64,000 bases of DNA, taken from Candidatus Nitrosocosmicus agrestis (GTDB lineage Archaea; Thermoproteota; Nitrososphaeria; Nitrososphaerales; Nitrososphaeraceae). Where the stretch lies: the NCBI RefSeq assembly GCF_008389435.1, contig NZ_VUYS01000014.1, positions 1 through 64,000 of the forward strand. The letters are read 5' to 3'. Each line of letters opens with the position of its first letter. Within the stretch, counting starts at the first letter, position 1. The notes beneath the pieces were generated by a model. It ran no database searches. It was not told the DNA's origin and worked only from the letters and a program-made list of their open reading frames with translations. The translations under genes and the position numbers were made by a program. Positions 18,138 through 27,660 of the stretch are shown piece after piece.

Positions 18138-18147
18138 ACCTATATAT
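18138..18147 (+). promoter_or_regulatory. TATA box of pdxS
   Basis: CTATATATCG region centred about 25 bases before the pdxS GTG at 18168, and divergent from the amoX promoter. Confidence 0.5.
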
Positions 18148-18167
18148 CGTTTTATCTAAGTAGATTT

Positions 18168-19139
18168 GTGACTATTTCACTAATACCATCCGATAGAAAG
18201 TTAAAGGATGAATCAATTTCCCCTGAAGATCAAAATAAGAGAATCAAGGGTAGTATTTTAGTAAAAAGAGGTTTTGCCCATATGCAAAAACACGGAGTGA
18301 TTATGGACGTTACAAATGTGGAACAGGCACAAATAGCTGAAGATTCCGGGGCGGTAGCTGTAATGGTCTTAGACAAGTTACCATTCGACGTTAGAAAAGC
18401 AGGAGGAGTAGCAAGGACTGCAGGAGTTAAAATAATCCAAGACATAATGGATGCGGTCTCTATCCCCATCATGGCAAAATGTAGAATTGGACATATCTCA
18501 GAAGCACAGATGTTGGAAACGTGTGGAGTAGATATGATAGATGAAAGTGAGGTCCTCACCCCAGCTGATGAAGTGAATCACGTTTGGAAATGGGACTTTA
18601 CTACACCTTTTGTAAATGGTGCAAAAAATCTTGGAGAAGCATTAAGGAGAGTAGAAGAAGGATCATCAATGATTCGAACAAAGGGTGAACCAGGTACTGG
18701 AAACGTTGCAGAAGCTGTCAACCATATAAAGATTCTGAATAGAGAGGTGCGATCTGTGCGCTCAGCTTATATAGACAACGATAATCAAGAATTAATCCGT
18801 TTATCACGCGAATTCAAAGTATCGCTAGAGCTGGTAAACGAGGTAGGCAGATTAGGCAGAATACCAGTGGTAAATTTTGCTGCAGGCGGGATAACCACAC
18901 CGTCTGACGCATCATTCTTAATGCGGTTAGGCTGTGACGGTGTCTTTGTAGGATCAGGGATTTTTAAGTCCGAAGATCCTGCGTTGCGAGCACGAGCTAT
19001 AGTTTTGGCCACGACTTTTTATGACGACTCAAAGGTATTATTGGAAGCCCAGAAAATGGTAGACGAAAAGAATTCACTATTGGGACTTGACACCAAGAAT
19101 CTAGATTTAAGAATGCAAGAAAGGGGACCTCAAATTTGA
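18168..19139 (+). CDS. pdxS: pyridoxal 5'-phosphate synthase, lyase subunit PdxS
   Basis: Builds vitamin B6 (PLP) from ribulose/ribose 5-phosphate, glyceraldehyde 3-phosphate and ammonia. The 323 aa contain the hallmarks [51 protein letters not shown] and [17 protein letters not shown], with the sugar-binding lysines in place. It is about 25 residues longer at the N-terminus than most relatives; the TATA position supports the GTG start used here. pdxT overlaps its end by four bases, so the two subunits are made together. Confidence 0.97.
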   Translation: MTISLIPSDRKLKDESISPEDQNKRIKGSILVKRGFAHMQKHGVIMDVTNVEQAQIAEDSGAVAVMVLDKLPFDVRKAGGVARTAGVKIIQDIMDAVSIPIMAKCRIGHISEAQMLETCGVDMIDESEVLTPADEVNHVWKWDFTTPFVNGAKNLGEALRRVEEGSSMIRTKGEPGTGNVAEAVNHIKILNREVRSVRSAYIDNDNQELIRLSREFKVSLELVNEVGRLGRIPVVNFAAGGITTPSDASFLMRLGCDGVFVGSGIFKSEDPALRARAIVLATTFYDDSKVLLEAQKMVDEKNSLLGLDTKNLDLRMQERGPQI

Positions 19140-19774
19140 ATAAAAGCATTACCATCGGTATCCTTAGTATCCAAGGAGATGTCGAAGAAAATGTATCAGC
19201 AGTTCAACAATCGATGGATGAATTAAACATTGAAGGTAATGTAATTCCAATTAAAGACATGTCTAAAATAGACATGCTAGACGGACTAGTGATACCTGGC
19301 GGTGAAAGCACAGTGATTGGGACTCTATTGTTTTTGGATGAATCGCAAAAGGAAATATTGAGAAATAAAATCTTAAATGGCTTACCAGTGTTAGGAACAT
19401 GTGCTGGTCTGATTTTTCTTTCAAAGCGCGCCTATGACAAAAGATTAGGAGATACAAAGCAACATCTGTTAGAGCTATTGGATGTAACGGTTGAAAGAAA
19501 TGCTTTTGGAAGACAATATGAATCGTTCGAAAATCAACTATCGGTACCGGCAATTGGAGATGATTTATTTAAGGGAGTATTTATCAGAGGGCCTGTAATT
19601 ACAGAAACAGGAAACGATGTAGAAGTTCTCTGCAGACTGGAAGAAAAAATAGTCGCAGTGCAGCAAAAAAATATTTTAGCTACTTCATTCCACCCAGAGC
19701 TTGCGGATGATTACAGATTTCACAAGAAATTAATAGAATTATGTCTTTCATATAATGAATCAAAAAGCATGTAG
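19136..19774 (+). CDS. pdxT: pyridoxal 5'-phosphate synthase, glutaminase subunit PdxT
   Basis: Hydrolyses glutamine and passes ammonia to PdxS. The 212 aa show GGESTVIG, the nucleophile loop [10 protein letters not shown] and the catalytic SFHPEL. The TTG start overlaps the pdxS stop. The central segment [11 protein letters not shown] is typical of the family. Confidence 0.96.
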   Translation: MNKSITIGILSIQGDVEENVSAVQQSMDELNIEGNVIPIKDMSKIDMLDGLVIPGGESTVIGTLLFLDESQKEILRNKILNGLPVLGTCAGLIFLSKRAYDKRLGDTKQHLLELLDVTVERNAFGRQYESFENQLSVPAIGDDLFKGVFIRGPVITETGNDVEVLCRLEEKIVAVQQKNILATSFHPELADDYRFHKKLIELCLSYNESKSM

Positions 19775-20109
19775 AAATATTAGTTTTCAACCCGTCATCG
19801 TGAGACGAATTCAAAATAGCTTCTGATGAAAGTAGATATAAAAAGATGAAATATTCAAGGAAAATTTTATCTTTTAAGCCCAAACACTAACCTTAAAAGT
19901 AAAATTACTGAAGATTTAATGTATTTTTTAAAATTAAATTGAGACAAATAATAAGATATCTGTGCTTGATCTTATCTGGAAATTCGAGCAGGATGTAAAT
20001 TGGTAAAATAAAAAATAAATAAATATTTCATTATATTTGTTTATATTAGCTCGTTTGTAATTGATAGAATTTGAAGATATAATTGTCATGTTATGTCCTA
20101 TTCAGAAGG
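19775..20109. other. intergenic, no gene seen
   Basis: AT-rich DNA between pdxT and the tRNA-Leu gene. I see no coding frame; it presumably includes the trailer of both. Confidence 0.4.
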
Positions 20110-20226
20110 TGCGGGAGGTGGGATTTGAACCCACGAACCCCTGAGAGACGGGATCCCTCATAAAGATCTTAAGTCCCGCGTCTCCAAAATTGGAATATTT
20201 ATTTGGCCAGGCTCTACAACCCCCGC
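20110..20226 (-). tRNA. tRNA-Leu (UAA) with two introns
   Basis: The acceptor GCGGGGG pairs with CTCCCGC (one G-U), discriminator A73 at 20110. The T arm is GTGGG-TTCAAAT-CCCAC. The anticodon arm CGGGA-CTTAAGA-TCCCG gives anticodon UAA at 20169-20171. Two insertions must be removed to fold it: 13 bases at 20155-20167 at the usual archaeal site after position 37, and 19 bases at 20181-20199 in the D arm between positions 24 and 25. After removal the D stem GTA/TAC closes and the length is 85 nt, normal for a long-variable-arm tRNA. CCA is not fully encoded. Exact intron borders are inferred from pairing. Confidence 0.85.
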
Positions 20227-20506
20227 GCACTAACAAATATTGCTGAAATACTTGTATATATATCATGAATTCTACTTTTTTGGATATGGATTACATGAAA
20301 TTATCCATGTAAAATAACAAAATCATCAGGATTAAGAATTTTTAATATTTTAGAGCCAAATTGCCAACTAAACTGTATGAATTTAATATGCTAGTCAAGG
20401 AAGCATTAATGTCAGAGGGTATTTGAAAGAGGCATAATTGAAAGAAGGGTTTTGAATACTTGTATAGTATTGATTGGGATCTGAGAATACAATAATAAAA
20501 AAGAGT
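20227..20506. other. intergenic, no gene seen
   Basis: Includes the promoter region of tRNA-Leu (20227-20265 is AT-rich with TATATATAT-like runs). No coding frame with features was found. Confidence 0.35.
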
Positions 20507-21049
20507 TTAGGTGGGAAGACTAAAAACTTCGCATGTCCATTGTTGAATATTATTTCCAAAATGACATCTGACATCAATTTCAGAAATGTTAGATTTTATG
20601 GCGGAATTTAATGCATTTGCCAAGTTATTTGAGACACTTTTAGTAACATCAGCAATATCAACAAAGGGATTCGGTACCGAAGGAAGTGTCACTGTCTTAT
20701 TGCTAGTCAAGTTTGTATCATTGTTTATCTGCATTATGTAGCCAATTGTGGGTGATGAGATAAAATCATTTATAATTGTAGAATTTATCAGATATTGAGA
20801 ATTATTAAGAGAAGAGCTACTTCCACTGATTACGTAGGTAGTGTCAAAGAACGGTTTGATAAAAGCCGTACCATTATCAATACTGTAAGTGTTTGACATT
20901 TGTTTAAATATTAACACATTACTAGATGAATCTTCTAACGGTCTTTGGGCATTTGATGTATTCGTAGTAAATGTTAAAAACAGGAAGGCAATTATACCAA
21001 AAAATATTATAGATGTATTTCCATTCAAAGTATTTTGTATTCTTGTCAA
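20507..21049 (-). CDS. secreted hypothetical protein
   Basis: A 180 aa protein with a TTG start and a TATAAAA box about 30 bases upstream. The N-terminus is a signal peptide or anchor: a hydrophobic stretch TSIIFFGIIAFLFLTFTTNT, then a likely cleavage near SNAQ-RP. The rest is Ser/Asn-rich with several N-glycosylation sequons, and two Cys near the end (DVRCHFGN...WTCEVFSLPT). It is probably outside the membrane. I do not recognise a family. It is the first of several small secreted proteins in this sparse stretch. Confidence 0.6.
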   Translation of the reverse strand: MTRIQNTLNGNTSIIFFGIIAFLFLTFTTNTSNAQRPLEDSSSNVLIFKQMSNTYSIDNGTAFIKPFFDTTYVISGSSSSLNNSQYLINSTIINDFISSPTIGYIMQINNDTNLTSNKTVTLPSVPNPFVDIADVTKSVSNNLANALNSAIKSNISEIDVRCHFGNNIQQWTCEVFSLPT

Positions 21050-21094
21050 ATTATCTTTTACTGTCTAGAAATGCAATATAAAAATCCTTCAGGT

Positions 21095-22539
21095 TGAACA
21101 AGAAAAATGTTTGTCAAATCTCATGGACAAAGAGGTTATCCTTTTCGACTTGTCCACCGAGGATCAACAGAAACGATAAATTCATGTACCTTATTAAAAA
21201 AATCAAGTTGCACATATGCCCATTTAATAAATCATAGATAAGTAACTTAAATATGACGAATTATAATTTAGTAACGATTTACAGATAAAACTCTAATTGT
21301 TAGCTGAATTGAAATCGACAGAAAAATATACCAAAATTATTTTACTCTGTTGGAGATAAATTTTTCAGTAAACAAAAAAAGAGTATATGACACTTACTAG
21401 CAAAAGGTATGGTGTTAATAAATCAAAATAATAATTTTCATGAGGGTTTTAAAGATCTTGTCTCAAGAATGTAAAAAGATTCACATAAACAAGAGATGGA
21501 ACAATACTGAAATATGTAATCCATGTTAGATTGCAATTCTTTGAATATTGACAAGACATTTCACAAAGCAATTAACCGAAACTTAAGTATGGTAAATGCT
21601 TTAGAGGGTTCAAAGATATGCAGACTAAATGTGCCAAACAGTATACTTAAATTAACCTTCAAGAGAGGTACGCCATTACACGTTTATATCTCAGCTTTAA
21701 ACTTATCTAAAAAACTATAATAGTAATTTTATTTTAGATATTAACATATTAAGGTAGTAACATATTTTCATTAAATAAATTATTGGAAGCAGAGGTTGTC
21801 AAGAGACACGATATAGGCCAAAAAATGATTAGGTACATTAGAGAATATACTCAATATTGTATGATTACATCAAATAATCAAAAGAAAGAATTACAAAATC
21901 AAAGTAATTGTTAAGAGGCGAGGTTTATCAATTAGAAAGATTATTTGTAAGCAAGAGCCAAGCTACCCAAGCTCTGCAGGGGTCGATATACAGCATAAAA
22001 TTTGCAGTAGGCTAGTCCAATTAATTAAGAGTTTAAAAAATCATTATTTTTGAAAAGGTAAACAATCAATATAAAAACCTGAAATTTTGTTTATATAGTA
22101 TTTCAATTATCATTTACAGGTACTTTTATTTATGCCAACTCTTACATATTTAAGGTTTTTACAACTATTGTATTGTAAATACGATTTTCAAATCATCTGC
22201 TGCGCTCTGTGGTTATTGAATTCGACTGCTTTGTAAACTGTAACCATCTATGGTCCTAAACCATAATAGCTAGACAGTTTAGTTAGATCTGGATCCAGAT
22301 ATATCCTTGACAAAGACCCTATTGATTAATGAAATAGAAGAAATACGGCTTTTGTGTGAAAAAACTACAAAAAGATCCAGACATTGCTATTACTTCAAAA
22401 TTTTTGAGGTTTCTAGTTCATTCAATTTGTGATTGATGAAATGAAGGTCAAAATAAGATTTCAGTAATTCTTTGTGCCTCAGAACAAAATTATTGAACAA
22501 GGCTATTAGTCATGTAGTCATTTATAATTATGAAGTAAT
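21095..22539. other. 1.4-kb gene-poor stretch
   Basis: Only short frames occur here. One of 65 codons (21523-21720) and one of about 34 codons starting with TTG near 21908 have no motif and no well-placed TATA box. I read the stretch as non-coding or decayed sequence. Confidence 0.4.
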
Positions 22540-22902
22540 ATGGATGACTATGAGTATTTTGAAGACGTAAGAGTTCCATGTGAAAAATGTGGTAAGAATG
22601 ATAGAGCATACTTGTGGTTTAACAAAAATGAAAAAACATATTTCACAAGTTGTGACAATTGTGGTGTAAACGAGAAATCAGATAGTACAGAAATTATAGG
22701 GAACAAAAAACAGGTATTCTGTTGTGAAGGGTTTAAAGAATTTACAAATCAGGAACTATATATAGACAAAAACCCACGAGTATTTGAGCTTAGAAGAAGA
22801 CTATTTTATTATCTTGAAAATAGTTCTAACCCTACGGTTGAACAGATAAAATATTGTCCTTTCTGCGGAGTTAAGTTCGTCGGCGTCGGCGTTGTAGATT
22901 AG
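22540..22902 (+). CDS. zinc-finger hypothetical protein
   Basis: A 120 aa protein with three CxxC knuckles: PCEKCGKND near residue 14, SCDNCGVNE near 38, and YCPFCGVKF near 106, plus a CC at about 61. The first two could form one zinc ribbon, the third pairs with the CC. The middle is acidic and helical (NPRVFELRRRLFYYLENS). It has no signal peptide and looks cytoplasmic. A TTTATAAT element lies about 16 bases upstream, short for a TATA box. Function unknown. Confidence 0.6.
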   Translation: MDDYEYFEDVRVPCEKCGKNDRAYLWFNKNEKTYFTSCDNCGVNEKSDSTEIIGNKKQVFCCEGFKEFTNQELYIDKNPRVFELRRRLFYYLENSSNPTVEQIKYCPFCGVKFVGVGVVD

Positions 22903-23354
22903 TTTGAAATTAGTACTTGCTGTTTCTTCTAACAGGAGAAAAACGATCATAACATCAAGGTAATTTCTACTTTGATGAAGCTCGTAAATTTTTGAAAATC
23001 TGGTAGGCTAGGTTCCGCCGGAATCAGATAAAATCTGAATAAACATCATTTAACGGATTGAACTTGCCATATATAGGTCAAAATTTTATTAATTTATGTT
23101 GCAATGGTTCGGTAATAAGAGTAGTTAATTTAGTTTTGAAGCTAATAATTCTTTTGAAATAGTCATTTTAGGAAAAATTTAGACCTACAGTCTACCAAAT
23201 AAATATTCAATTCTAACGTCAGTTGCTGTATGACATTGATAAAAACAGGAAAGTCCAATAATCTAGAGGATCCTAGGTAACACATATTAATGGTGATGAA
23301 TTTGAAGGTGGAATAAGATATACAAATAAAGGTGTAAACAGGACCGAATAAAAT

Positions 23355-23534
23355 ATGTGTTACGAATTGGGAATGGATAAAGTGTTTATTTCGGAATCAA
23401 ACGAGATTTTCATTGCTCTTCTCAACCGGCATGAACACTACCCCTTGAGGATTATCGAAGATATATTTGAACAATGACAAATAATCCCAACAGTCATCGG
23501 TCACTTCCATCAACTTAGGGAAACATGGGATTAG
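23355..23534 (+). pseudogene. short frame interrupted by an in-frame TGA
   Basis: A frame of 40 codons (MCYELGMDKVFISESNEIF, then IALLNRHEHYPLRIIEDIFEQ in two pieces) meets TGA at 23475, then stays open for 18 further codons (QIIPTVIGHFHQLRETWD) to TAG. Both sides have protein-like composition. It may be the remnant of a longer gene or a true 40-residue protein. No family recognised. Confidence 0.3.
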
Positions 23535-24169
23535 TCATATTATTTAGTGTAAAGTTCAAACTCAATTTTTTTACAGTCAAAAACCTTGGGTTGAGGTATT
23601 TTAACCCCGACCTTTTCCTTTTCAAGGCTTTTAATAGAAATTGATCCTAATACCGGGTTATGATATAATAGTGGTAAGAGATTTTTGATAAATGATAATA
23701 TTTAATGTTCCATAGAATGGTGTAGATCATCTCAAAAGATTTAGAAAAATTCATGTGGTTTTGAAGAAATAGAACTTCAGTCTCTGAAAATATGGAATTA
23801 ATCCTCGGCATTAAAGAAATAATTTTTTTGGTTTTATATTTGCCTTGAGAGATCAGAAAAATGATTAGAAAAATAGCCACAGTAATTGAGCAGGGTTTAT
23901 ATGTTTTTCATGTTGCCATCAAACCCTCAATGATACTACTTCATGGGTTAAGAAACTAAATTTGTCTACAATAAAAAAAATAATTAGCTAATAGTAGATG
24001 TTCCAACATTATATCTTAATAGGCTGATGGATAACAACTTCAGTAAACTACTGAGGTCAATGTAAGAATTGAGGGTTCATAAGGTATTCGAAATAAAATA
24101 TAGTTTTGGAAAATTTCTTGTATTTATGGATCAATTTAATTCAACTTTATATATGAACTATTGCAATAG
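23535..24169. other. gene-poor stretch
   Basis: No convincing gene. A 77-codon minus-strand frame at 23647-23880 is hydrophobic and Tyr/Ile-rich in the manner of AT-rich noise. The last 30 bases hold the promoter of the next gene. Confidence 0.4.
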
Positions 24170-24175
24170 ATGATT

Positions 24176-24889
24176 ATGATTGAGAAAGAATTTGTTTTGG
24201 ATAAGAGGCTAGTGTTTGTATATATTGTTACAATTATTCTAGTAACCGTACCTTTGGTAGGATCATGGACAAGTGCTTTTGGTCAAAATAGTACAGGGAC
24301 AAGTGCTTTTGGTCAAAATAGTACAATTCCCAATGTTGTTAATGAAACGGTTATTGATGATTATGATTACTATGGTCAGCCTATTTACTATTATGAAGAT
24401 GATGATACTGATGATGATACTGATGATGACAACTCTAATGGAGGAAATAATTACTACTATACTGACAATAGTGGTAATGCATACTTCAAGGACGAGAATG
24501 GTAATGCATACTTCAAGGACGAGAATGGTAATGCATACTTCAAGGACGAGAATAACAACTTATACTATAAAGACCTTCAAGGCCACCGCTATTGGTATGA
24601 CAATGATGGTCACAAGTACTATTATGCAGATAACAATCTTAACCAGAAATTCCATTATGATGACAACGGGAATAAAGTAGTCCATGATGAAAGAGGAGAT
24701 AGTAGGACTGCTTATGACAGCCATACAAGTGGAACACATGCCCACTATTCGATTTTTAACAATGGTAATCATGTACAACAAAATGGTAATGGACATTTTA
24801 TCCATCATGAGGGAATTAGCCATGAACACATTGGTGGCTTTTCGCCACAAGCAGGTGGAGGAGAATTTAGAAGCCATGGTGGTAGATAA
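24176..24889 (+). CDS. secreted repeat protein rich in Asn, Asp, Gly, Tyr and His
   Basis: About 237 aa. The start at 24176 (MIEKEFVLDKRL) lies 25 bases after a TTATATAT box; an ATG at 24170 would add two residues. Residues 10-32 form a signal peptide ending near SAFG-QN. Next come two exact copies of TSAFGQNSTG, an acidic stretch with repeated DDDTDDDT, then three exact copies of GNAYFKDEN and degenerate variants (NNLYYKDLQ, GHRYWYDND, GHKYYYADN). These short Tyr-rich repeats resemble the beta-hairpin units of surface wall-binding proteins (inference). The end is His/Gly-rich. Probably attached to the cell surface. Confidence 0.65.
   Translation: MIEKEFVLDKRLVFVYIVTIILVTVPLVGSWTSAFGQNSTGTSAFGQNSTIPNVVNETVIDDYDYYGQPIYYYEDDDTDDDTDDDNSNGGNNYYYTDNSGNAYFKDENGNAYFKDENGNAYFKDENNNLYYKDLQGHRYWYDNDGHKYYYADNNLNQKFHYDDNGNKVVHDERGDSRTAYDSHTSGTHAHYSIFNNGNHVQQNGNGHFIHHEGISHEHIGGFSPQAGGGEFRSHGGR
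24267..24325 (+). repeat. 30-bp tandem repeat, two copies
   Basis: Two direct copies starting at 24267 and 24297, nearly identical, encoding TSAFGQNSTG twice just after the signal peptide of the secreted repeat protein. Recent slippage duplication is likely. Confidence 0.8.
24473..24553 (+). repeat. 27-bp tandem repeat, three identical copies
   Basis: Three identical copies at 24473, 24500 and 24527, encoding GNAYFKDEN three times. Identity at silent positions points to recent expansion. Confidence 0.85.
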
Positions 24890-25644
24890 GTAATTCATTC
24901 ATAGTTTAATGGATTCTGGGTAAATGACCCATTACAACCCTGTGTTGTTCATTAGATAGTTGTTGCGAGTTTGCAAGAATTGGATATCAAAAAATTATTT
25001 GAAAAAGATTCAAAGGATTATTATCAATTTACTTCTTTTGTCACTACGGAATCAAAAGCCAATAGACAATCTCAATCTTTGGTTAATACCCAAGTCCATT
25101 AGTATTCTTCTGGACTTTGCGATTCGAAATGAAGAAAGATAAGAAAGTAGCCAATCACTCATCAGGTATCTTTTATTCTCATACTTTACTGAGTGTCGCA
25201 ATATACCGTCACCAAACCATTTGATTTTATATGGCTAATAAACAACCTCCTTATTACATGGACGTGAAATTTTAAAAAAGATAGAATTCTCGGCTATGGG
25301 TCTGTTACTATAATACCTATGGAAGATCATTATTATGCTTTTATGCTATGAAGGTATTTCTTTCAAAGAGTTAGACATATCCAAACTTTCTCTTTAGTAC
25401 TGAGGACCTTCTTCCCTCAGCAAAAACTCATGAAAATTCCTAAAAAAAACCAGGATATGAATTTTATGATACTTAGAATAGTCATTTATTTTATTTATTG
25501 GCACGAAAAGTCTAATTCAACCACAAATCATTTGGAATAATTGAATTGACAAACTGTAATTACAGATTAATTCATGTCAAATTAGAAAAAAACAGGTTTT
25601 CAAAAATAGTTATAATAAAAAAATTAATGGGGCTTTTATCTAAT
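24890..25644. other. 755-base gene-poor stretch
   Basis: Only short frames. One TTG-started 43-codon frame near 24966 (QELDIKKLFEKDSKDYYQ) looks protein-like but lacks a well-placed promoter. A T-rich tract after the next gene's end lies near 25615-25625 on the minus strand. Confidence 0.35.
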
Positions 25645-25911
25645 TTATTGTTGTGCTGCAGCGTTGTTACCGTCATTCAAGTTGAGTGTAAAAGCCAAGT
25701 TGTTGCATGAAGCTATTGTATTACCTTGTTCGGAAAAACATTCAGAATCCTGACCAGTAATTGAAGATTGTTCTATGAGCTGCAGTAAGTCATTTGATTT
25801 CGTGTTTTTTCCTCCTGCGTATGCCATGTTATCACCAAAAGTTACTACAGAGCCAATGAGAGCTGCTGCAAGAAACATTGATAGAAATGATAGTTTGATT
25901 TTCTTATCCAT
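25645..25911 (-). CDS. small secreted protein
   Basis: From the ATG at 25911 the protein has 88 aa. A longer frame is open upstream, but a TATAAAT box at 25933-25939 lies about 25 bases before 25911 and the signal peptide starts there: MDKKIKLSFLSMFLAAALIG, with cleavage likely after MAYA. The mature part is short and polar with two Cys (DSECFSEQ...IASCNNLAF) that may form a disulfide, and ends NAAAQQ. It resembles a family of small secreted proteins of unknown role that I associate with soil ammonia-oxidising archaea. Confidence 0.7.
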   Translation of the reverse strand: MDKKIKLSFLSMFLAAALIGSVVTFGDNMAYAGGKNTKSNDLLQLIEQSSITGQDSECFSEQGNTIASCNNLAFTLNLNDGNNAAAQQ

Positions 25912-26064
25912 GAATTTATGTATGCAATCCATTATAAATGAGCTCAGCAACCCGTTACCAAAAAGATATTCTTTAACATCATCACAAAAAAATGTACTAT
26001 ATAAGATAATTTGTGGATATAGAAGGATAGATAGAGCGTTCAGCGGATCTGTTTTTAGATAATA

Positions 26065-26388
26065 TTGCATAAGGATTTGTTAGTGATACAATCGTACCAC
26101 TTCCCTCAGCAAAATGTAAGAATACTAGAGAAGATAGATAAAAAACAATTAATCGGTGTGTGTAGGAAAAGGGGACGCCTGGCTCTCATCCACCCTTCAA
26201 GAAATTTTGACACAACGATATCATCCCTAAGTATACAACAAGACCATACTTTAAACAACTATCAAAATTTGCTTAAACACACAATTACCGTCGCCAAAAC
26301 ATTTATCAAATCACCAACAAAAATTTCACCCGTTTTATATTCCGAGATTCTTAAAAATGTCAAAATGACTCACGGGAAATACAAGTAA
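26065..26388 (+). CDS. doubtful hypothetical frame
   Basis: A TTG-started frame of 107 codons with basic composition (VCRKRGRLALIHPSRNF). No motif, no membrane span, and no TATA box at the leaderless distance. It could be real but unassigned; I keep it with low confidence because nothing else occupies the stretch. Confidence 0.25.
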   Translation: MHKDLLVIQSYHFPQQNVRILEKIDKKQLIGVCRKRGRLALIHPSRNFDTTISSLSIQQDHTLNNYQNLLKHTITVAKTFIKSPTKISPVLYSEILKNVKMTHGKYK

Positions 26389-26607
26389 AATCCGGGATAA
26401 AAAGTTCTCAGTATTATTCCTGTAATCTTTCGTTCAAATAACGGCCTAATATCTAGTGCTTAAGATTAATATGGTAAATAAACCAAAGATTTAAAGCAAA
26501 AAAATCTATACCTATTAGTTACATTAAGAATAATAATCAAATATTTCAAAAAACCTTTCTAAACTCAAAAAACATTCATATTTTGTTATTGTTTGGGTCG
26601 AATAGTT

Positions 26608-26871
26608 ATGGAAAATACTAACCAAAAAAAACAAATTTCAATAGCAGTGACGAGAGTAGTCCTGTCAATTCTTATTATAATAGGCATTACAGCAATCTCA
26701 TCTTTGTTTGACCAGAAGGCCGATGCACCCACGGGGAAGCCCGATAAGTTCAACAAATAGTCTGGCGGTAATGGGGGAGACGGTGGCAAAGGTAGCTCAT
26801 GAAATACCGATGTATACCGTGGCGACTCCGGCTCTGGCGGAGTGGATGACAGTGGTGGAACAAACGACTAA
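26608..26871 (+). pseudogene. glycine-rich secreted protein broken by two in-frame stops
   Basis: An ATG at 26608 opens 50 codons: a basic start MENTNQKKQ, a hydrophobic segment VVLSILIIIGITAISSLF, then DQKADAPTGKPDKFNK and TAG at 26758. The same frame continues with SGGNGGDGGKGSS, TGA at 26800, and NTDVYRGDSGSGGVDDSGG up to TAA at 26869. The Gly/Asp-rich reading persists across both stops, so one gene of about 87 codons was probably broken by two nonsense changes. Suppression of the stops is conceivable but unsupported. A truncated 50-residue membrane peptide might still be made. Confidence 0.55.
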
Positions 26872-27245
26872 TTTCAAGACACTCCATTAACTGAAGTATA
26901 ATTTTCGAGACTATTTGAAATAGCCAATTATAAATCAAACTAGATTTTTTTTACTCATGAAGATTAGCCAAAGGTATATATCCCTTTTAATGCCATCACA
27001 TACCATTTTTTACCCTATCAAACCAAGAATTTCATAATAGTTCTTGGAATAAGAGAAGCGCGCCTTTGAAGTATGCTTATTAAAGTTTTTCTCAAGATAT
27101 AGTTCAACACTAACCCAATAAATTTGACTGAGGAGTACACTTCTTACTAAATTTGGTAAGATACTTGCCGATTTTGGAAAGATCGGGTCTCTATTAGCGG
27201 AATCATCAAGGAATACAAAGTGGCTTTCTTATAACCAAACAAAAA
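26872..27245. other. intergenic, no gene seen
   Basis: AT-rich DNA up to the 3' end of tRNA-Thr. No frame with features. Confidence 0.4.
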
Positions 27246-27320
27246 AGCCTTGGGCGGGAATTGAACCCGCGACCTTTGCCTTACCAAGGCAACGCTCTGG
27301 CCAGGCTGAGCTACCAAGGC
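27246..27320 (-). tRNA. tRNA-Thr (GGU)
   Basis: The acceptor GCCTTGG pairs with CCAAGGC and the discriminator is U. The D stem is GCTC/GAGC, the anticodon arm TTGCC-TTGGTAA-GGCAA with anticodon GGU at 27283-27285, and the T arm GCGGG-TTCAATT-CCCGC. There is no intron, unlike the two other tRNA genes of the window. Confidence 0.95.
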
Positions 27321-27660
27321 ATGTCATATTAAAAAAAATGCAGACATAATTTAACCATTTCTTTTTATGTGTACAAAAATCACTAAAATTTCAAGCACAA
27401 TTCAGGAATATTAGGAAAAAAATTCCATCATAGAGGTAGTGAAATATACAGATATAAACTCTTGGGAAAAAATACCCTTTGATAAAAATAATCATATTAT
27501 AAATGGTTACCTCATATTTTTGCTATAAGATGAGGTGCATAAAACGTAAATGAAAATTGACTTCTCTTGAAAGACGAAATATATATGTTATATTTGGTTT
27601 AACGTTCTTACTCAAGTTTCTCAAATTTAATTAAATTACTAGCTTAGCGCTATCCACAAA
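27321..27660. other. intergenic, promoter side of tRNA-Thr
   Basis: No coding frame. It holds the tRNA-Thr promoter and the 3' end of the CBS gene transcript. Confidence 0.4.

Noticed and set aside
21523-21720. 65-codon plus-strand frame
   Set aside because: No recognisable motif, no TATA box at a suitable distance, and no neighbour in an operon.
24267-24553. Possible CRISPR array
   Set aside because: The 27- and 30-base repeats are directly adjacent without spacers and are in frame inside a secreted-protein gene.
24273-24898. Long frames overlapping the secreted repeat gene on both strands
   Set aside because: They are repeat-induced shadows of the real gene, with implausible Met/Thr/Ile-rich composition.
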